From Urbifossiella limnaea (lineage in GTDB: Bacteria > Planctomycetota > Planctomycetia > Gemmatales > Gemmataceae), in NCBI RefSeq assembly GCF_007747215.1, contig NZ_CP036273.1, positions 5,378,322 through 5,442,321 on the forward strand: a stretch of 64,000 bases of DNA, in the 5' to 3' direction. A program made the position numbers and the translations under genes. The notes under the pieces are model-generated. The model was not told where the DNA came from. It saw nothing but the letters and a program-made list of their open reading frames with translations, and made no database searches. How positions within the stretch are numbered: position 1 is the first letter of the stretch; every line of letters begins with the position of its first letter. Positions 42,849 through 51,624 of the stretch are shown here, one piece after another.

Positions 42849-42916
42849 ACGAGCCGACCGCCGTGAGGCGGCGGGTGATGTGTGCATCACCCGCCGCCTC
42901 ACGGCGGTCGGCTCGT
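42849..42916. repeat. Perfect 32-base hairpin with 4-base loop
   Basis: Arms 42849-42880 and 42885-42916 are exactly complementary; the loop is TGTG. Core words are ACGAGCCGACCGCCGTGAGG and CCTCACGGCGGTCGGCTCGT. It starts 18 bases after the DUF1328 stop and ends 46 bases before the next ATG, so a terminator or RNA-stability role is possible. Confidence 0.85.
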
Positions 42917-42961
42917 CTGCGTGCGGTTGCGTGCGGGCGACTCGTCGGCTACGCTTCTGAC

Positions 42962-43258
42962 ATGAGTTCGCCCACCCGCCAGGTCGATCCGGCCGACCTG
43001 CGGCTGCCGCCGACTCGGGCGGGTGGGGCCGACCCACTCAAGCTTCACCAGCAGATTCGGAAGTACGGAGCGGCCACCGACGGGATGCCACCGCTGTTCG
43101 TCTACGAAGACCCGGACGGCCTGCTGGAGATCATCGACGGCGTGACCCGCGCGACCCGCGCCGCCAAGCTGGCCCCGGGCACGCCCGTTCCCGTTGTGGT
43201 GATCGGCCGCTACCGCCGGAGCCGGGCCGGCTCACCGACCGTGAGGGACCGCCTGTGA
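42962..43258 (+). CDS. Small ParB/Srx-like domain protein
   Basis: A 98-residue protein. QQIRKYGAATDGMPPLFVYE followed by LEIIDGVTRATRAAKL matches the ParB-like fold, in which a strand pair is followed by a (D)G-x-x-R helix. ParB-like folds bind nucleotides or DNA; a stand-alone copy of this size is of unknown use. Its stop overlaps the next gene's GTG as GTGA. Confidence 0.65.
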   Translation: MSSPTRQVDPADLRLPPTRAGGADPLKLHQQIRKYGAATDGMPPLFVYEDPDGLLEIIDGVTRATRAAKLAPGTPVPVVVIGRYRRSRAGSPTVRDRL

Positions 43259-43476
43259 CCGACCCCCGTGCCGACCTGCTCACCGCCCTCCACGCCCTCG
43301 CCGACGAGGTGCCGGACATGCGCGTCGGCCAGCTCGTCGCGGCGCTCGGCGAACTCGCCGCCGACGAGTGCGGCAGGACGTTGTGGGACGCCGACGACAC
43401 CGAACTGCTGGCCGCCGCCCGCCGCTTCCGCCACGACCTGGAAGCTCGCGGCGTGACGCCAACCCCCACGGTCTGA
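43255..43476 (+). CDS. Small hypothetical protein coupled to the ParB-like gene
   Basis: A 73-residue acidic helical protein (LLTALHALADEVPDMRVGQL). It starts with GTG inside the stop region of the preceding gene and ends 24 bases before the sialidase gene. No family is recognised; the tight overlap implies it works with the ParB-like protein. Confidence 0.6.
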   Translation: MTDPRADLLTALHALADEVPDMRVGQLVAALGELAADECGRTLWDADDTELLAAARRFRHDLEARGVTPTPTV

Positions 43477-43500
43477 CACCTCACCCGCCCTGGTGCCCGC

Positions 43501-44694
43501 ATGTCCCGTGCGCTCCTCCTTGCCCTCCTCGGCACGGCCGCGGCCGCCGTCGCCGCCGACCCGCCGCCGGCGCAGCTCGACCTGTTCGAGTCGCGCACCG
43601 GCGGGTACGCGCTCTACCGCATCCCCGGCGTCGTCGTCACCGCGAAGGGGAGCGTCCTCGTGTACTGCGAGGCCCGCAAGTCGGAGCGCGGCGACTGGGG
43701 GCACATCGACCTGCTCGTGCGGCGCTCCGCCGACCGCGGTAAGACGTTCGACCCGCCGGCGCCGTTGCCGACCGCCCCCGGCCCGCACCGCCGCAACCCG
43801 CTCGCCGAGAAGCAGAAGCTCGGGAAGGAAGGCGAGGTGACGTACAACAACCCCGTCATGATCGCCGACCGCGACGGCAGCGTTCACCTGCTGTTCTGCG
43901 TCGAGTACATGCGATGCTTCTACAGCCGCAGCACCGACGACGGCCGTACCTGGGCCGCCCCGCGCGAGATCACCTCGGCCTTCGACGCCTTCCGCCCCGA
44001 GTACGCCTGGCAGGTACTCGCCACCGGCCCCGGCCACGGCATCCAGCTCAAGAGCGGCCGGCTCGTCGTCCCCGTGTGGCTGTCGCTCGGCACCGGCGGC
44101 CACGCCCACCGGCCGTCCGTGACCACAACCGTCGTCAGCGACGACGGCGGCGCCACCTGGACGCGCGGCGACATCGCCGTCCCCAACACGGCGGAGTGGG
44201 TGAACCCGAACGAGGCGACGGTGGCCGAGATGCCCGACGGCCGCGTGATGCTGAACGCCCGCACCGAGTCGAAGGCGAACCGCCGCGTCGTGACCGTCAG
44301 CCCCGACGGGGCGACGAAGTGGAGCCCCCCGGCGTTCGACGCGGCGCTGCCGGAGCCGATCTGCTTCGGCAGCCTGCTGAGCCTCCCCGGCCCGCGGCCG
44401 CTGCTGGTGTTCAGCAACCCCGACACGCTGGAGAAGACCGGCGGCAAGGCCGTACCCGGGCAGGGGCGCGACCGCAAGAACGTGAGCCTGCGCGTGAGTG
44501 CCGACGCCGGCAAGACGTGGGGCAAGGCAAAGGTCGTGGAGCCGGGTTGGAGCGCCTACTCGGACCTGGCGCCGGCCCCCGACGGCGGGGCGTATCTCTT
44601 CTACGAACGTGCCCGAACTGAAGGGGCGACCGAGCTTCGCTACGGCCGGCTGACGCTGGCCCACCTCCCCGCCGCGTGGCTACGGCCGGACTGA
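43501..44694 (+). CDS. Exported sialidase (BNR repeat, GH33-like)
   Basis: A 397-residue protein with signal peptide MSRALLLALLGTAAAAVAA. YRIPGVVVTAKGSVLVYCEAR is the sialidase RIP motif plus strand; four Asp-boxes follow: SADRGKTF, STDDGRTW, SDDGGATW and SADAGKTW, marking a six-bladed propeller. A late ELRYGRL strand carries another Arg, and YLFYER could hold the Tyr/Glu pair. It should release sialic or related acidic sugars outside the cytoplasm; BNR proteins of this type are also found as non-catalytic members in planctomycetes. Confidence 0.85.
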   Translation: MSRALLLALLGTAAAAVAADPPPAQLDLFESRTGGYALYRIPGVVVTAKGSVLVYCEARKSERGDWGHIDLLVRRSADRGKTFDPPAPLPTAPGPHRRNPLAEKQKLGKEGEVTYNNPVMIADRDGSVHLLFCVEYMRCFYSRSTDDGRTWAAPREITSAFDAFRPEYAWQVLATGPGHGIQLKSGRLVVPVWLSLGTGGHAHRPSVTTTVVSDDGGATWTRGDIAVPNTAEWVNPNEATVAEMPDGRVMLNARTESKANRRVVTVSPDGATKWSPPAFDAALPEPICFGSLLSLPGPRPLLVFSNPDTLEKTGGKAVPGQGRDRKNVSLRVSADAGKTWGKAKVVEPGWSAYSDLAPAPDGGAYLFYERARTEGATELRYGRLTLAHLPAAWLRPD

Positions 44695-44758
44695 ACGGCA
44701 GCGTAACCCGTGTCCGAGTTGGGCGCTGCGGCGGAAACAGGATCAAAACCTGGATCGA

Positions 44759-44780
44759 ACCGACTTTTTTATGAGTCGGT
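44759..44780. terminator. Weak hairpin between sialidase and NadD-like/NadK genes
   Basis: ACCGAC (44759-44764) and GTCGGT (44775-44780) enclose a T-rich loop TTTTTTATGA. The 150-base convergent gap is AT-richer than its surroundings. The short stem makes terminator function uncertain. Confidence 0.3.
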
Positions 44781-44844
44781 GACATGTTTCCGGGAATCGA
44801 CCCCCCTCGGCCGGAAACAAGTATCCCGGCTTGAGGGTGGGCCG

Positions 44845-46416
44845 TCAGTACCCTTCGTCGGGCGGGAACAGCGACCGCAACAGCCGGGCGGACAGGTCGA
44901 ACGCCGGGGTGAACGCCAGCTCAACGGCCGCAACCTGACTGACGCGCACCTCCATCGCCGTGACGCGACCGAGCGGCAGACCGTCGAGGAACCCGCGGAC
45001 GGGCCGCTTGCCGGGGTCGCCGGTGCTGGTCATCTTCACGACGGTGTCGTCGGGCAGGGCCAGCGGCTTCCAGAACCGCGGGTGGAAGACGTTCGACCCG
45101 GCCAGGGTGAGCACGGGCGAACTGAGCGGCACCGGCGTGCCGCCCATGGCGCGGGCGTAGGCGCTGGACCCGGACGGCGTCGCCATCAGCAGGCCATCGC
45201 ACACCACTTTCTTGAGCCGCGTCTCGCCGTCCACGTCGACGCGGAGCCACGCCCCCTGGCCGCTGTCGCGCTCGACCCAGGCGTCGTTGAAGCCCAGCCC
45301 GCGGCCCTCCACGCCGTCGTCGGTCACGTAATCGACGCGGAGCATCGGCATGCGGTGGAGGACGAACTCGGCGCCGTGGAGGTCAGCGGAGACGATCTCG
45401 TTCATGAGGTGGCCGAGGTGGCCGGCGTTGAGCCCGAGGAACGGCCGCCGCAGCCGCCAGTGCTGCCGGATGGCGTGGAGCATCGTGCCGTCGCCGCCGA
45501 CGACCAGGATGAGGTTCGGGTCCGGGTCTTCGAGGTGGCGGAAGGCGGCGGCGCGGTCCTGGGCCTCCTTCTGCGGGCCGCAGACGATCAGGAGCCGCGG
45601 GCGGTCGAAGCGGGTGCGCACCTCGCCGCGCGGGATGGCGCTGGTGAACAGCCCGTGCCGGCGGATGTACTCGGCGACGGAGGGGCAGACGAACCCCTCG
45701 ATGGCGTCGGCCCCGCCGTTGAACACCATCGCCCGCACATCTGCGGTGGGCATGTGGCCGTCGATTTCGAGCAACTGATGGTGCGGCGGCAGGTCGGCGG
45801 CGGCGGGCGGCGAGCCCGGCGGGTGGTACACGACGAACCGCGACTGCTGCCACATCCGCGCGCCGTCCTCCCAGCGCGTCTGCACCACCGACGTACCCTC
45901 GGCCCCGCCGGCGACGAACTCGTCGGACACGACGTGCCACACCTCGCCGCGGGCGGCGTACTTCCGCTCCAGCGCGGCGTGCGGGGTGAACCGCTGGTCG
46001 TCGAGGTCGTCCAGGTCGATGGTGACGCCGGGGGCGTCGGCGAACGCCAGGTCGGTCATCACGGCGCGGTGGATGGACGCCGCGTGTTCGGCCTCGGGCC
46101 GGTCGGGGCGTGGGAAGTCCGGGCGGAGCACCACCTCGGCGAAGCCGCCGGCGCGGAGGCGGTCGGCGCCGTCGCGGTGAAAGCGGGTGGGCGGGTCGAA
46201 GTAGCCGGCGTACAGGGCGATGCGGCGGGCCGAGAGGACCGCGGGAACTGGTACGGCGTCGGGCGGCGGTTCGACCTGGGCCGCGGCGGCGAGTTCGTCG
46301 GCGTCCCACCCGCGGGCGGCGCAGAGTGCCCGCGCGGCGGCGAGGACGGCGCCGACGGCGGCGGGGTCGTCGGGGTCGGCGGCGGCGCGGCGGGCGGCGG
46401 TGGCGAGGTCGGTCAT
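44845..46416 (-). CDS. Fused NadD-like nucleotidyltransferase and NAD kinase
   Basis: A 523-residue protein. Residues about 1-60 are an Ala-rich lead. About 63-255 is a NadD-like nucleotidyltransferase: LYAGYFDPPTRFHRDGADRL, in which the first His of HxGH is replaced by Thr while the second remains, and TADVRAM in the place of ISSTxVR. About 265-523 is an NAD kinase: VVGGDGTMLHAI (GGDGT, about 307), FLGLNAGHLGHL, and MATPSGSSAYARAMGG (substrate and ATP loop). NAD kinase turns NAD into NADP. The NadD part may be inactive or specific for another nucleotide. A separate NadD-like gene with intact HxGH is at 4687-5322. Confidence 0.85.
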   Translation of the reverse strand: MTDLATAARRAAADPDDPAAVGAVLAAARALCAARGWDADELAAAAQVEPPPDAVPVPAVLSARRIALYAGYFDPPTRFHRDGADRLRAGGFAEVVLRPDFPRPDRPEAEHAASIHRAVMTDLAFADAPGVTIDLDDLDDQRFTPHAALERKYAARGEVWHVVSDEFVAGGAEGTSVVQTRWEDGARMWQQSRFVVYHPPGSPPAAADLPPHHQLLEIDGHMPTADVRAMVFNGGADAIEGFVCPSVAEYIRRHGLFTSAIPRGEVRTRFDRPRLLIVCGPQKEAQDRAAAFRHLEDPDPNLILVVGGDGTMLHAIRQHWRLRRPFLGLNAGHLGHLMNEIVSADLHGAEFVLHRMPMLRVDYVTDDGVEGRGLGFNDAWVERDSGQGAWLRVDVDGETRLKKVVCDGLLMATPSGSSAYARAMGGTPVPLSSPVLTLAGSNVFHPRFWKPLALPDDTVVKMTSTGDPGKRPVRGFLDGLPLGRVTAMEVRVSQVAAVELAFTPAFDLSARLLRSLFPPDEGY

Positions 46417-46433
46417 TCGGCCAGTGTACCCGT

Positions 46434-47618
46434 TCAGCGCGCCGGGGCGAACGCAGCCGTCACTTGCAAGCCCACGAACCGAGCCGCGACCGGCGCGCTC
46501 CCGGCGTCGAGCCGGGCCGTGACCTCGACCACGCGGCGGTCGGCGTCCTCGCGCGGGCCGAGCGGGAAGACCTGGTTGCGGGCGATCATGCGGGCCACGT
46601 CCGACTCCGACTTCAGCACGCCCTTCAGCGGCCTCGGCAGCGCCGGGTGTGTGATCTCGACCGGGACCGGCCCGGCCTTCACCCACTCGCTCAGGCGGTC
46701 CACGTCGGACTCGTACACTTCTGCGACCACGACCATGTCGCCGAGCGCCGCCATCTGCAACACCGGCTCGCCGGCCCCGGTCGGCTGGCCGGCCCGCCCT
46801 GCGACGCGGAGCACCACGCCATCGACCGGAGCCGTCAGCGTCGCCAGTTCGAGTGCCTTGCGGGCGACGGTCAGCTTCTCCTCGCCGGACTTCACCGGGG
46901 CGCGGGCCTCCGCTTCGGCCAGTTCCGCCTCCGCGGCCTTGACCCGCGCTTCGGCGGCGGTGCGGCTGCCGGCGTAGGTCGCCGCCGCCTTCTCCCGCGC
47001 CGCCGTCGTCGCGGTCAGCTCGGCGTCGGCCTGGTCGATCAGCAGCCGAACCTTGTCGAGGTCCTCGTCGGCGATGCGGGCGCCGGCGGCGCGGGCGTCG
47101 GCGATACGGGCCAGTTGCCGGGCGGCGGCGTCGCGCTGCTTGACCACCAGACTGGCTTTCGCGTCCAGCGCTGCCAGGTCGGCCTTCTCGCCGGCCTGCG
47201 CGGAAGCGATCTCCGCCTTCGCGGCAGCGATCTTCTTCGCCCCCGCCTCCGTCGCCGCGGCGACGGCCGCCTTCGCCTCGGCCAGCTGCACCTCGGCCAC
47301 CTTCACTTCGGCGGCCCGGATGTCGCGACTGGCCAGCACCGCGATCGCGTCGCCGGCCTTCAACTTGTCGCCGGGGGCGAGCGGCCTCATCTCGGAGAGG
47401 CGGTCGCCCGGCGGGCCGTATACGGGAACCACGCCGCCCGCCGGCTGGATGCGGCCCAGCGCCGCGACGCGGGTCGGCGCCGGGCCGTCGGTGCGCCCGG
47501 AGTGGGGCTGTACGACGGGGGCTGGGAGGAAAAGGTAGTAGACGACGGCGCCACCCGCCGCGAAGGCGACCAGGACCACCAGCAGGGTCACCCACGCGCG
47601 GGCATCGCGGCGGACCAC
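46434..47618 (-). CDS. HlyD/DevB-type membrane fusion protein
   Basis: A 394-residue protein. A short N-terminal basic stretch and one membrane helix (WVTLLVVLVAFAAGGAVVYYLF) lead to the first half of a lipoyl domain (PAGGVVPVYGPPGDRL), a long coiled-coil hairpin rich in Ala/Glu/Lys (about 120-270), the second lipoyl half (LTAPVDGVVLRVAGRAGQP) and a beta-barrel domain. This is the periplasmic adaptor of an ABC exporter, most like DevB. No ABC permease or ATPase gene stands next to it. The GTG at 47616-47618 has GGAGG upstream. Confidence 0.85.
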   Translation of the reverse strand: MVRRDARAWVTLLVVLVAFAAGGAVVYYLFLPAPVVQPHSGRTDGPAPTRVAALGRIQPAGGVVPVYGPPGDRLSEMRPLAPGDKLKAGDAIAVLASRDIRAAEVKVAEVQLAEAKAAVAAATEAGAKKIAAAKAEIASAQAGEKADLAALDAKASLVVKQRDAAARQLARIADARAAGARIADEDLDKVRLLIDQADAELTATTAAREKAAATYAGSRTAAEARVKAAEAELAEAEARAPVKSGEEKLTVARKALELATLTAPVDGVVLRVAGRAGQPTGAGEPVLQMAALGDMVVVAEVYESDVDRLSEWVKAGPVPVEITHPALPRPLKGVLKSESDVARMIARNQVFPLGPREDADRRVVEVTARLDAGSAPVAARFVGLQVTAAFAPAR

Positions 47619-47634
47619 ACCTCGCCCTCCCGTG

Positions 47635-48000
47635 CTACACGGCCCCGTAGGACACCACGCCGCCGGCGAACAGCGCCCACCACGCCACCTTGCACAGCAC
47701 GTGCAGCCCCTGGTCGATGTGGATGCTGTACAGCTTCTCACACTTCCCCAGGTCGATGAACCAGTGGAGGATCGTCTCGGCGAACCCGAACATGACGGCG
47801 ACTTCGTACTGGGCGCCGGACCACCGGACGATCACACCAACGGCTGCCCCGTGCAGCAAGGCGTGCGCCGACAGCCAGTAGTACCAGGGAACGGCTTGCT
47901 GGAGCGGGTTGGTCGTCCGCCGACACTTGCACGCCGCCATCGCGTCGTTCTGAAGCGAGTAATCCATCAGGGCGTGGCCGGCGAGCAGGAAGAACAGCAT
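47635..48000 (-). CDS. DUF3307-like membrane protein
   Basis: A 121-residue protein: LLAGHALMDYSLQNDAMA at the start, a His-rich helix WYYWLSAHALLHGAAVGVIV, and LHWFIDLGKCEKLYSIHIDQ near the end, all typical of DUF3307, whose function is unknown. Several His and Asp residues in membrane helices suggest metal binding. It stops 16 bases before the membrane fusion protein start and may be co-transcribed with it. Confidence 0.75.
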   Translation of the reverse strand: MLFFLLAGHALMDYSLQNDAMAACKCRRTTNPLQQAVPWYYWLSAHALLHGAAVGVIVRWSGAQYEVAVMFGFAETILHWFIDLGKCEKLYSIHIDQGLHVLCKVAWWALFAGGVVSYGAV

Positions 48001-48253
48001 GTCGCCTCCCCGGCGGGTGTCTCACGATCTTACCCCCCGCCGGACGGTCCGGGGAGATTCTCCCGCCCGGTTGATGCCCCCGATTCCCCCCGCATCGCCC
48101 CCCCAATCCCACCTCCCGGCCCGCCCCCCGGATTCGTGCCAGGCTCCCCCCCGGGGGGTCGCGGCACGCATTGAGTCAATGACACGAATTAGTGTTGGAG
48201 CGACGCGCCGCCGGGCGTCCGCTATGATGGCGCCCGCTCCCCCGGAGGCCGCC

Positions 48254-49540
48254 ATGACCCGCCGTTCCCTCGCGCTGCTCGCCGTCCCGCTGCTCCTCGC
48301 CGCCGACTGGCCCACCTTCCTCGGCCCCACGCAGGACGGCGTCAGCCCCGAAACCGGCATCATCCGCCCGTGGCCCAAGGACGGCTTGAAGAAGCTGTGG
48401 GAGTGCCCCCTCGGCGTCGGCTACGCCCCGCCCGTCGTCGCCGGCGGCAAACTCTACCACTTCGACCGCCACGCCGACGCCTGCCGGCTCACCTGCCGCG
48501 AGGCCACCACCGGCAAACAGCTGTGGAGCTACGAGTACCCCACCGCCTACGAGGACTTCTACGGCTACGACCCCGGCCCCCGCGCCTGCCCGGTCGTGGA
48601 CGGCGACCGCGTCTACGTCCTCGGCCCGGAGGGCATCCTGGCGTGCGTCTCGGCCGCCGACGGCAAGGAGCGCTGGAAGCTGGACACCCGCGCGAAGTAC
48701 CGCTTCCACCAGAACTTCTTCGGGGTGGGGAGCGTTCCCGTGGTCGAAGGGGACACCCTCATCGTCGCCGTCGGCGGCAGCCCGAAGGGGCCGCGGCCGG
48801 TGGACCTGCGCGACGCCACGCCCGACGGCTCCGCGGTGGTCGGCCTCGACAAGCTCAGCGGCGCCGAGCGGTACCGGGCCGGCGACGAGCTGGCGAGCTA
48901 CAGCAGCCCGGTCGTGCGCACGATCGACGGCAAGCGAACGGGCCTCTACTTCGCCCGCGGCGGGCTGTTCGCCTTCGACCCGCAGACGGGGGCGAAGCGC
49001 TTCACGTTCCGCTGGCGGGCGAAGAGCGAGGAGAGCGTGAACGCCGCGAACCCGCTCGTGGTCGGCGACCGCATCCTGCTGACGGAGTGCTACGGCCCCG
49101 GGGCGGCGCTCCTGGAGGCAAAGAACGGCGGCGTGAAGGCCGTTTGGACCGACGACGACAAGGACCGATTTGAGAAGTCGCTGCTGTCGCACTGGAGTAC
49201 CCCGATTCACGCCGGCGGCTTCGTGTACGGCAGCAGCGGCCGGCACGACAACGACGCCGACGTGCGCTGCGTCGAGCTGGCGACGGGCGACGTGAAGTGG
49301 ACACTGCGGCGGGCGTCGCGCTGCACGTTCACGGCGGTGGACGGGCACCTGGTGGGGCTCGGCGAGTTCGGCGAGCTGTTCCTCTTCAGGCCGAACCCGG
49401 CCCGGTACGAGGAGGTGAGCCGCTACCGGCTCCAAGAGCTGAGCTACCCGTGCTGGGCGCCGCCGGTGGTGAGTGACGGGCGGATGTACGTACGCGGCAA
49501 GGAAAAACTGGTTTGCCTGGAGTTGGTCGGCAAGAAGTGA
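48254..49540 (+). CDS. Exported PQQ-type beta-propeller protein
   Basis: A 428-residue protein with a short signal peptide and a mature start DWPTFLGPTQDGVSPETGI that is characteristic of planctomycete PQQ-binding-like repeat proteins. Propeller blades recur as VYVLGPEGILACVSAADGKE, GLYFARGGLFAFDPQTGAKR and CVELATGDVKWTLRR. No catalytic Asp/Glu/Cys set of PQQ dehydrogenases is seen, so a binding or scaffold role is more likely. TATGAT at 48223-48228 could be its -10. Confidence 0.85.
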   Translation: MTRRSLALLAVPLLLAADWPTFLGPTQDGVSPETGIIRPWPKDGLKKLWECPLGVGYAPPVVAGGKLYHFDRHADACRLTCREATTGKQLWSYEYPTAYEDFYGYDPGPRACPVVDGDRVYVLGPEGILACVSAADGKERWKLDTRAKYRFHQNFFGVGSVPVVEGDTLIVAVGGSPKGPRPVDLRDATPDGSAVVGLDKLSGAERYRAGDELASYSSPVVRTIDGKRTGLYFARGGLFAFDPQTGAKRFTFRWRAKSEESVNAANPLVVGDRILLTECYGPGAALLEAKNGGVKAVWTDDDKDRFEKSLLSHWSTPIHAGGFVYGSSGRHDNDADVRCVELATGDVKWTLRRASRCTFTAVDGHLVGLGEFGELFLFRPNPARYEEVSRYRLQELSYPCWAPPVVSDGRMYVRGKEKLVCLELVGKK

Positions 49541-49584
49541 CGCCGGTTGCGGCACAGCACCGCGGTGCTGCGCCGCAACCGGCG
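49541..49584. terminator. Palindrome after the PQQ-propeller gene
   Basis: Arms 49541-49560 and 49565-49584 (CGCCGGTTGCGGCACAGCAC/GTGCTGCGCCGCAACCGGCG) pair with one A-C mismatch around a CGCG loop. It begins directly after the stop codon and precedes the moxR promoter. Confidence 0.65.
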
Positions 49585-49588
49585 GGCC

Positions 49589-49594
49589 TATAAT
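49589..49594 (+). promoter_or_regulatory. -10 element for the MoxR-DUF58 operon
   Basis: A consensus TATAAT, 34 bases before the GTG at 49628. The -35 position falls inside the preceding palindrome. Confidence 0.5.
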
Positions 49595-49627
49595 TGTCTC
49601 ATCCCGACGCCCACCCGAGGGTCTTGC

Positions 49628-50680
<1,053 letters not shown>

Positions 50681-50683
50681 GTC

Positions 50684-51565
50684 ATGCCGCCGCTGCCCGA
50701 TCCGACGGTACTGGCCCGCGTCGACCGACTCGAACTCGAGGCCCGGCAGTTCGTCGAGGGCTACCTCGCCGGCCGCCACCGCAGCCCGCGGCACGGGTTC
50801 GCCGTCGAGTTCGCCCAGCACCGCGAGTACGCCCCCGGCGACGACATCAAGCACATCGACTGGAAGGTCTACGGCCGCACCGAGCGGTTCCACCTCAAGC
50901 AGTACGAGCAGGAGACCAACCTCGTCGCCTGGCTCGTCGTCGACGCCAGCGACTCCATGCGGTACGGCTCCGCGAAGCTCACCAAATACGACCTGGCGTG
51001 TTCCGCCGCCGCCGCGATGGGCTACCTCGTGCTGCGCCAGTCGGACAGCGTCGGGCTCGCCACCGTGGCAGGCGGGCTGCGGGCGTTCCTGCGACCGTCG
51101 GGGCAGATGAACCAGCTCCGCGAGGCGTGCCGGGCGCTGGCCGACGGGCCGCACGCCGGCCCGGCGAACCTCGGCCGCACCCTCCACGAACTGGCCGGCC
51201 GCACCGGCCGCCGTGGCATCGTGTTCGTCTTCAGTGACCTGCTCGACGACGTACCCGACATCCTCGCGGGCCTGCAGCACCTCCGCTACCACAAGCACGA
51301 GGTGGTGCTGTTCCACACCCTCGACGCGGCCGAGGTGGACTTCCCGTTCCGGCACACGACGCTGTTCCGCGGGCTGGAGGGGTTGCCCGAAATCCTCACC
51401 GACCCGCTCGGCGTCCGCGAGGGGTACTTGAAGGCGTTCGCCGACCACGTCGCGGCGCTCGAGAACGGCTGCCGCGGCATGGAGATCGACATGGTGCGGC
51501 TGCGCACCGACGCCGACCTGGGTCACGACCTGACGGCGTATTTGCAGAGTCGCCGGGGCCGGTGA
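50684..51565 (+). CDS. DUF58 (vWA-like) protein
   Basis: A 293-residue protein. YLAGRHRSPRHGFAVEFAQH and DIKHIDWKVYGRTERFHLKQ are the DUF58 hallmark; the vWA-like core follows with the metal-site motif VVDASDSMRYG. No membrane helix is seen, unlike the longer DUF58 proteins. It forms a two-gene unit with moxR. BatA/BatB-type partner genes are not in this window. Confidence 0.92.
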   Translation: MPPLPDPTVLARVDRLELEARQFVEGYLAGRHRSPRHGFAVEFAQHREYAPGDDIKHIDWKVYGRTERFHLKQYEQETNLVAWLVVDASDSMRYGSAKLTKYDLACSAAAAMGYLVLRQSDSVGLATVAGGLRAFLRPSGQMNQLREACRALADGPHAGPANLGRTLHELAGRTGRRGIVFVFSDLLDDVPDILAGLQHLRYHKHEVVLFHTLDAAEVDFPFRHTTLFRGLEGLPEILTDPLGVREGYLKAFADHVAALENGCRGMEIDMVRLRTDADLGHDLTAYLQSRRGR

Positions 51566-51574
51566 CCGACGTCC

Positions 51575-51616
51575 GCCGCTTGCGGCGTAGCGCCGCGGCG
51601 CTACGCCGCGAGCGGC
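51575..51616. terminator. Palindrome, copy 3 of the GCCGCTTGCGGC family
   Basis: Arms 51575-51594 and 51597-51616 (GCCGCTTGCGGCGTAGCGCC and its near complement GGCGCTACGCCGCGAGCGGC) with a GC loop and one T-G mismatch. It fills the 59-base gap between the convergent DUF58 and SNF2 genes and shares its outer half with the palindromes at 9511 and 22467. Confidence 0.72.
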
Positions 51617-51624
51617 GAAACCAG

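Noticed and set aside
42962-43476. Firm call as a toxin-antitoxin pair
   Set aside because: The overlap and sizes fit, but neither protein resembles a known toxin or antitoxin, so only a two-gene unit is reported.
48001-48253. Hidden gene in the 253-base gap before the PQQ-propeller gene
   Set aside because: The stretch is C-rich low-complexity sequence with no plausible start or ribosome-binding site; only a possible -10 (TATGAT, 48223-48228) is visible.
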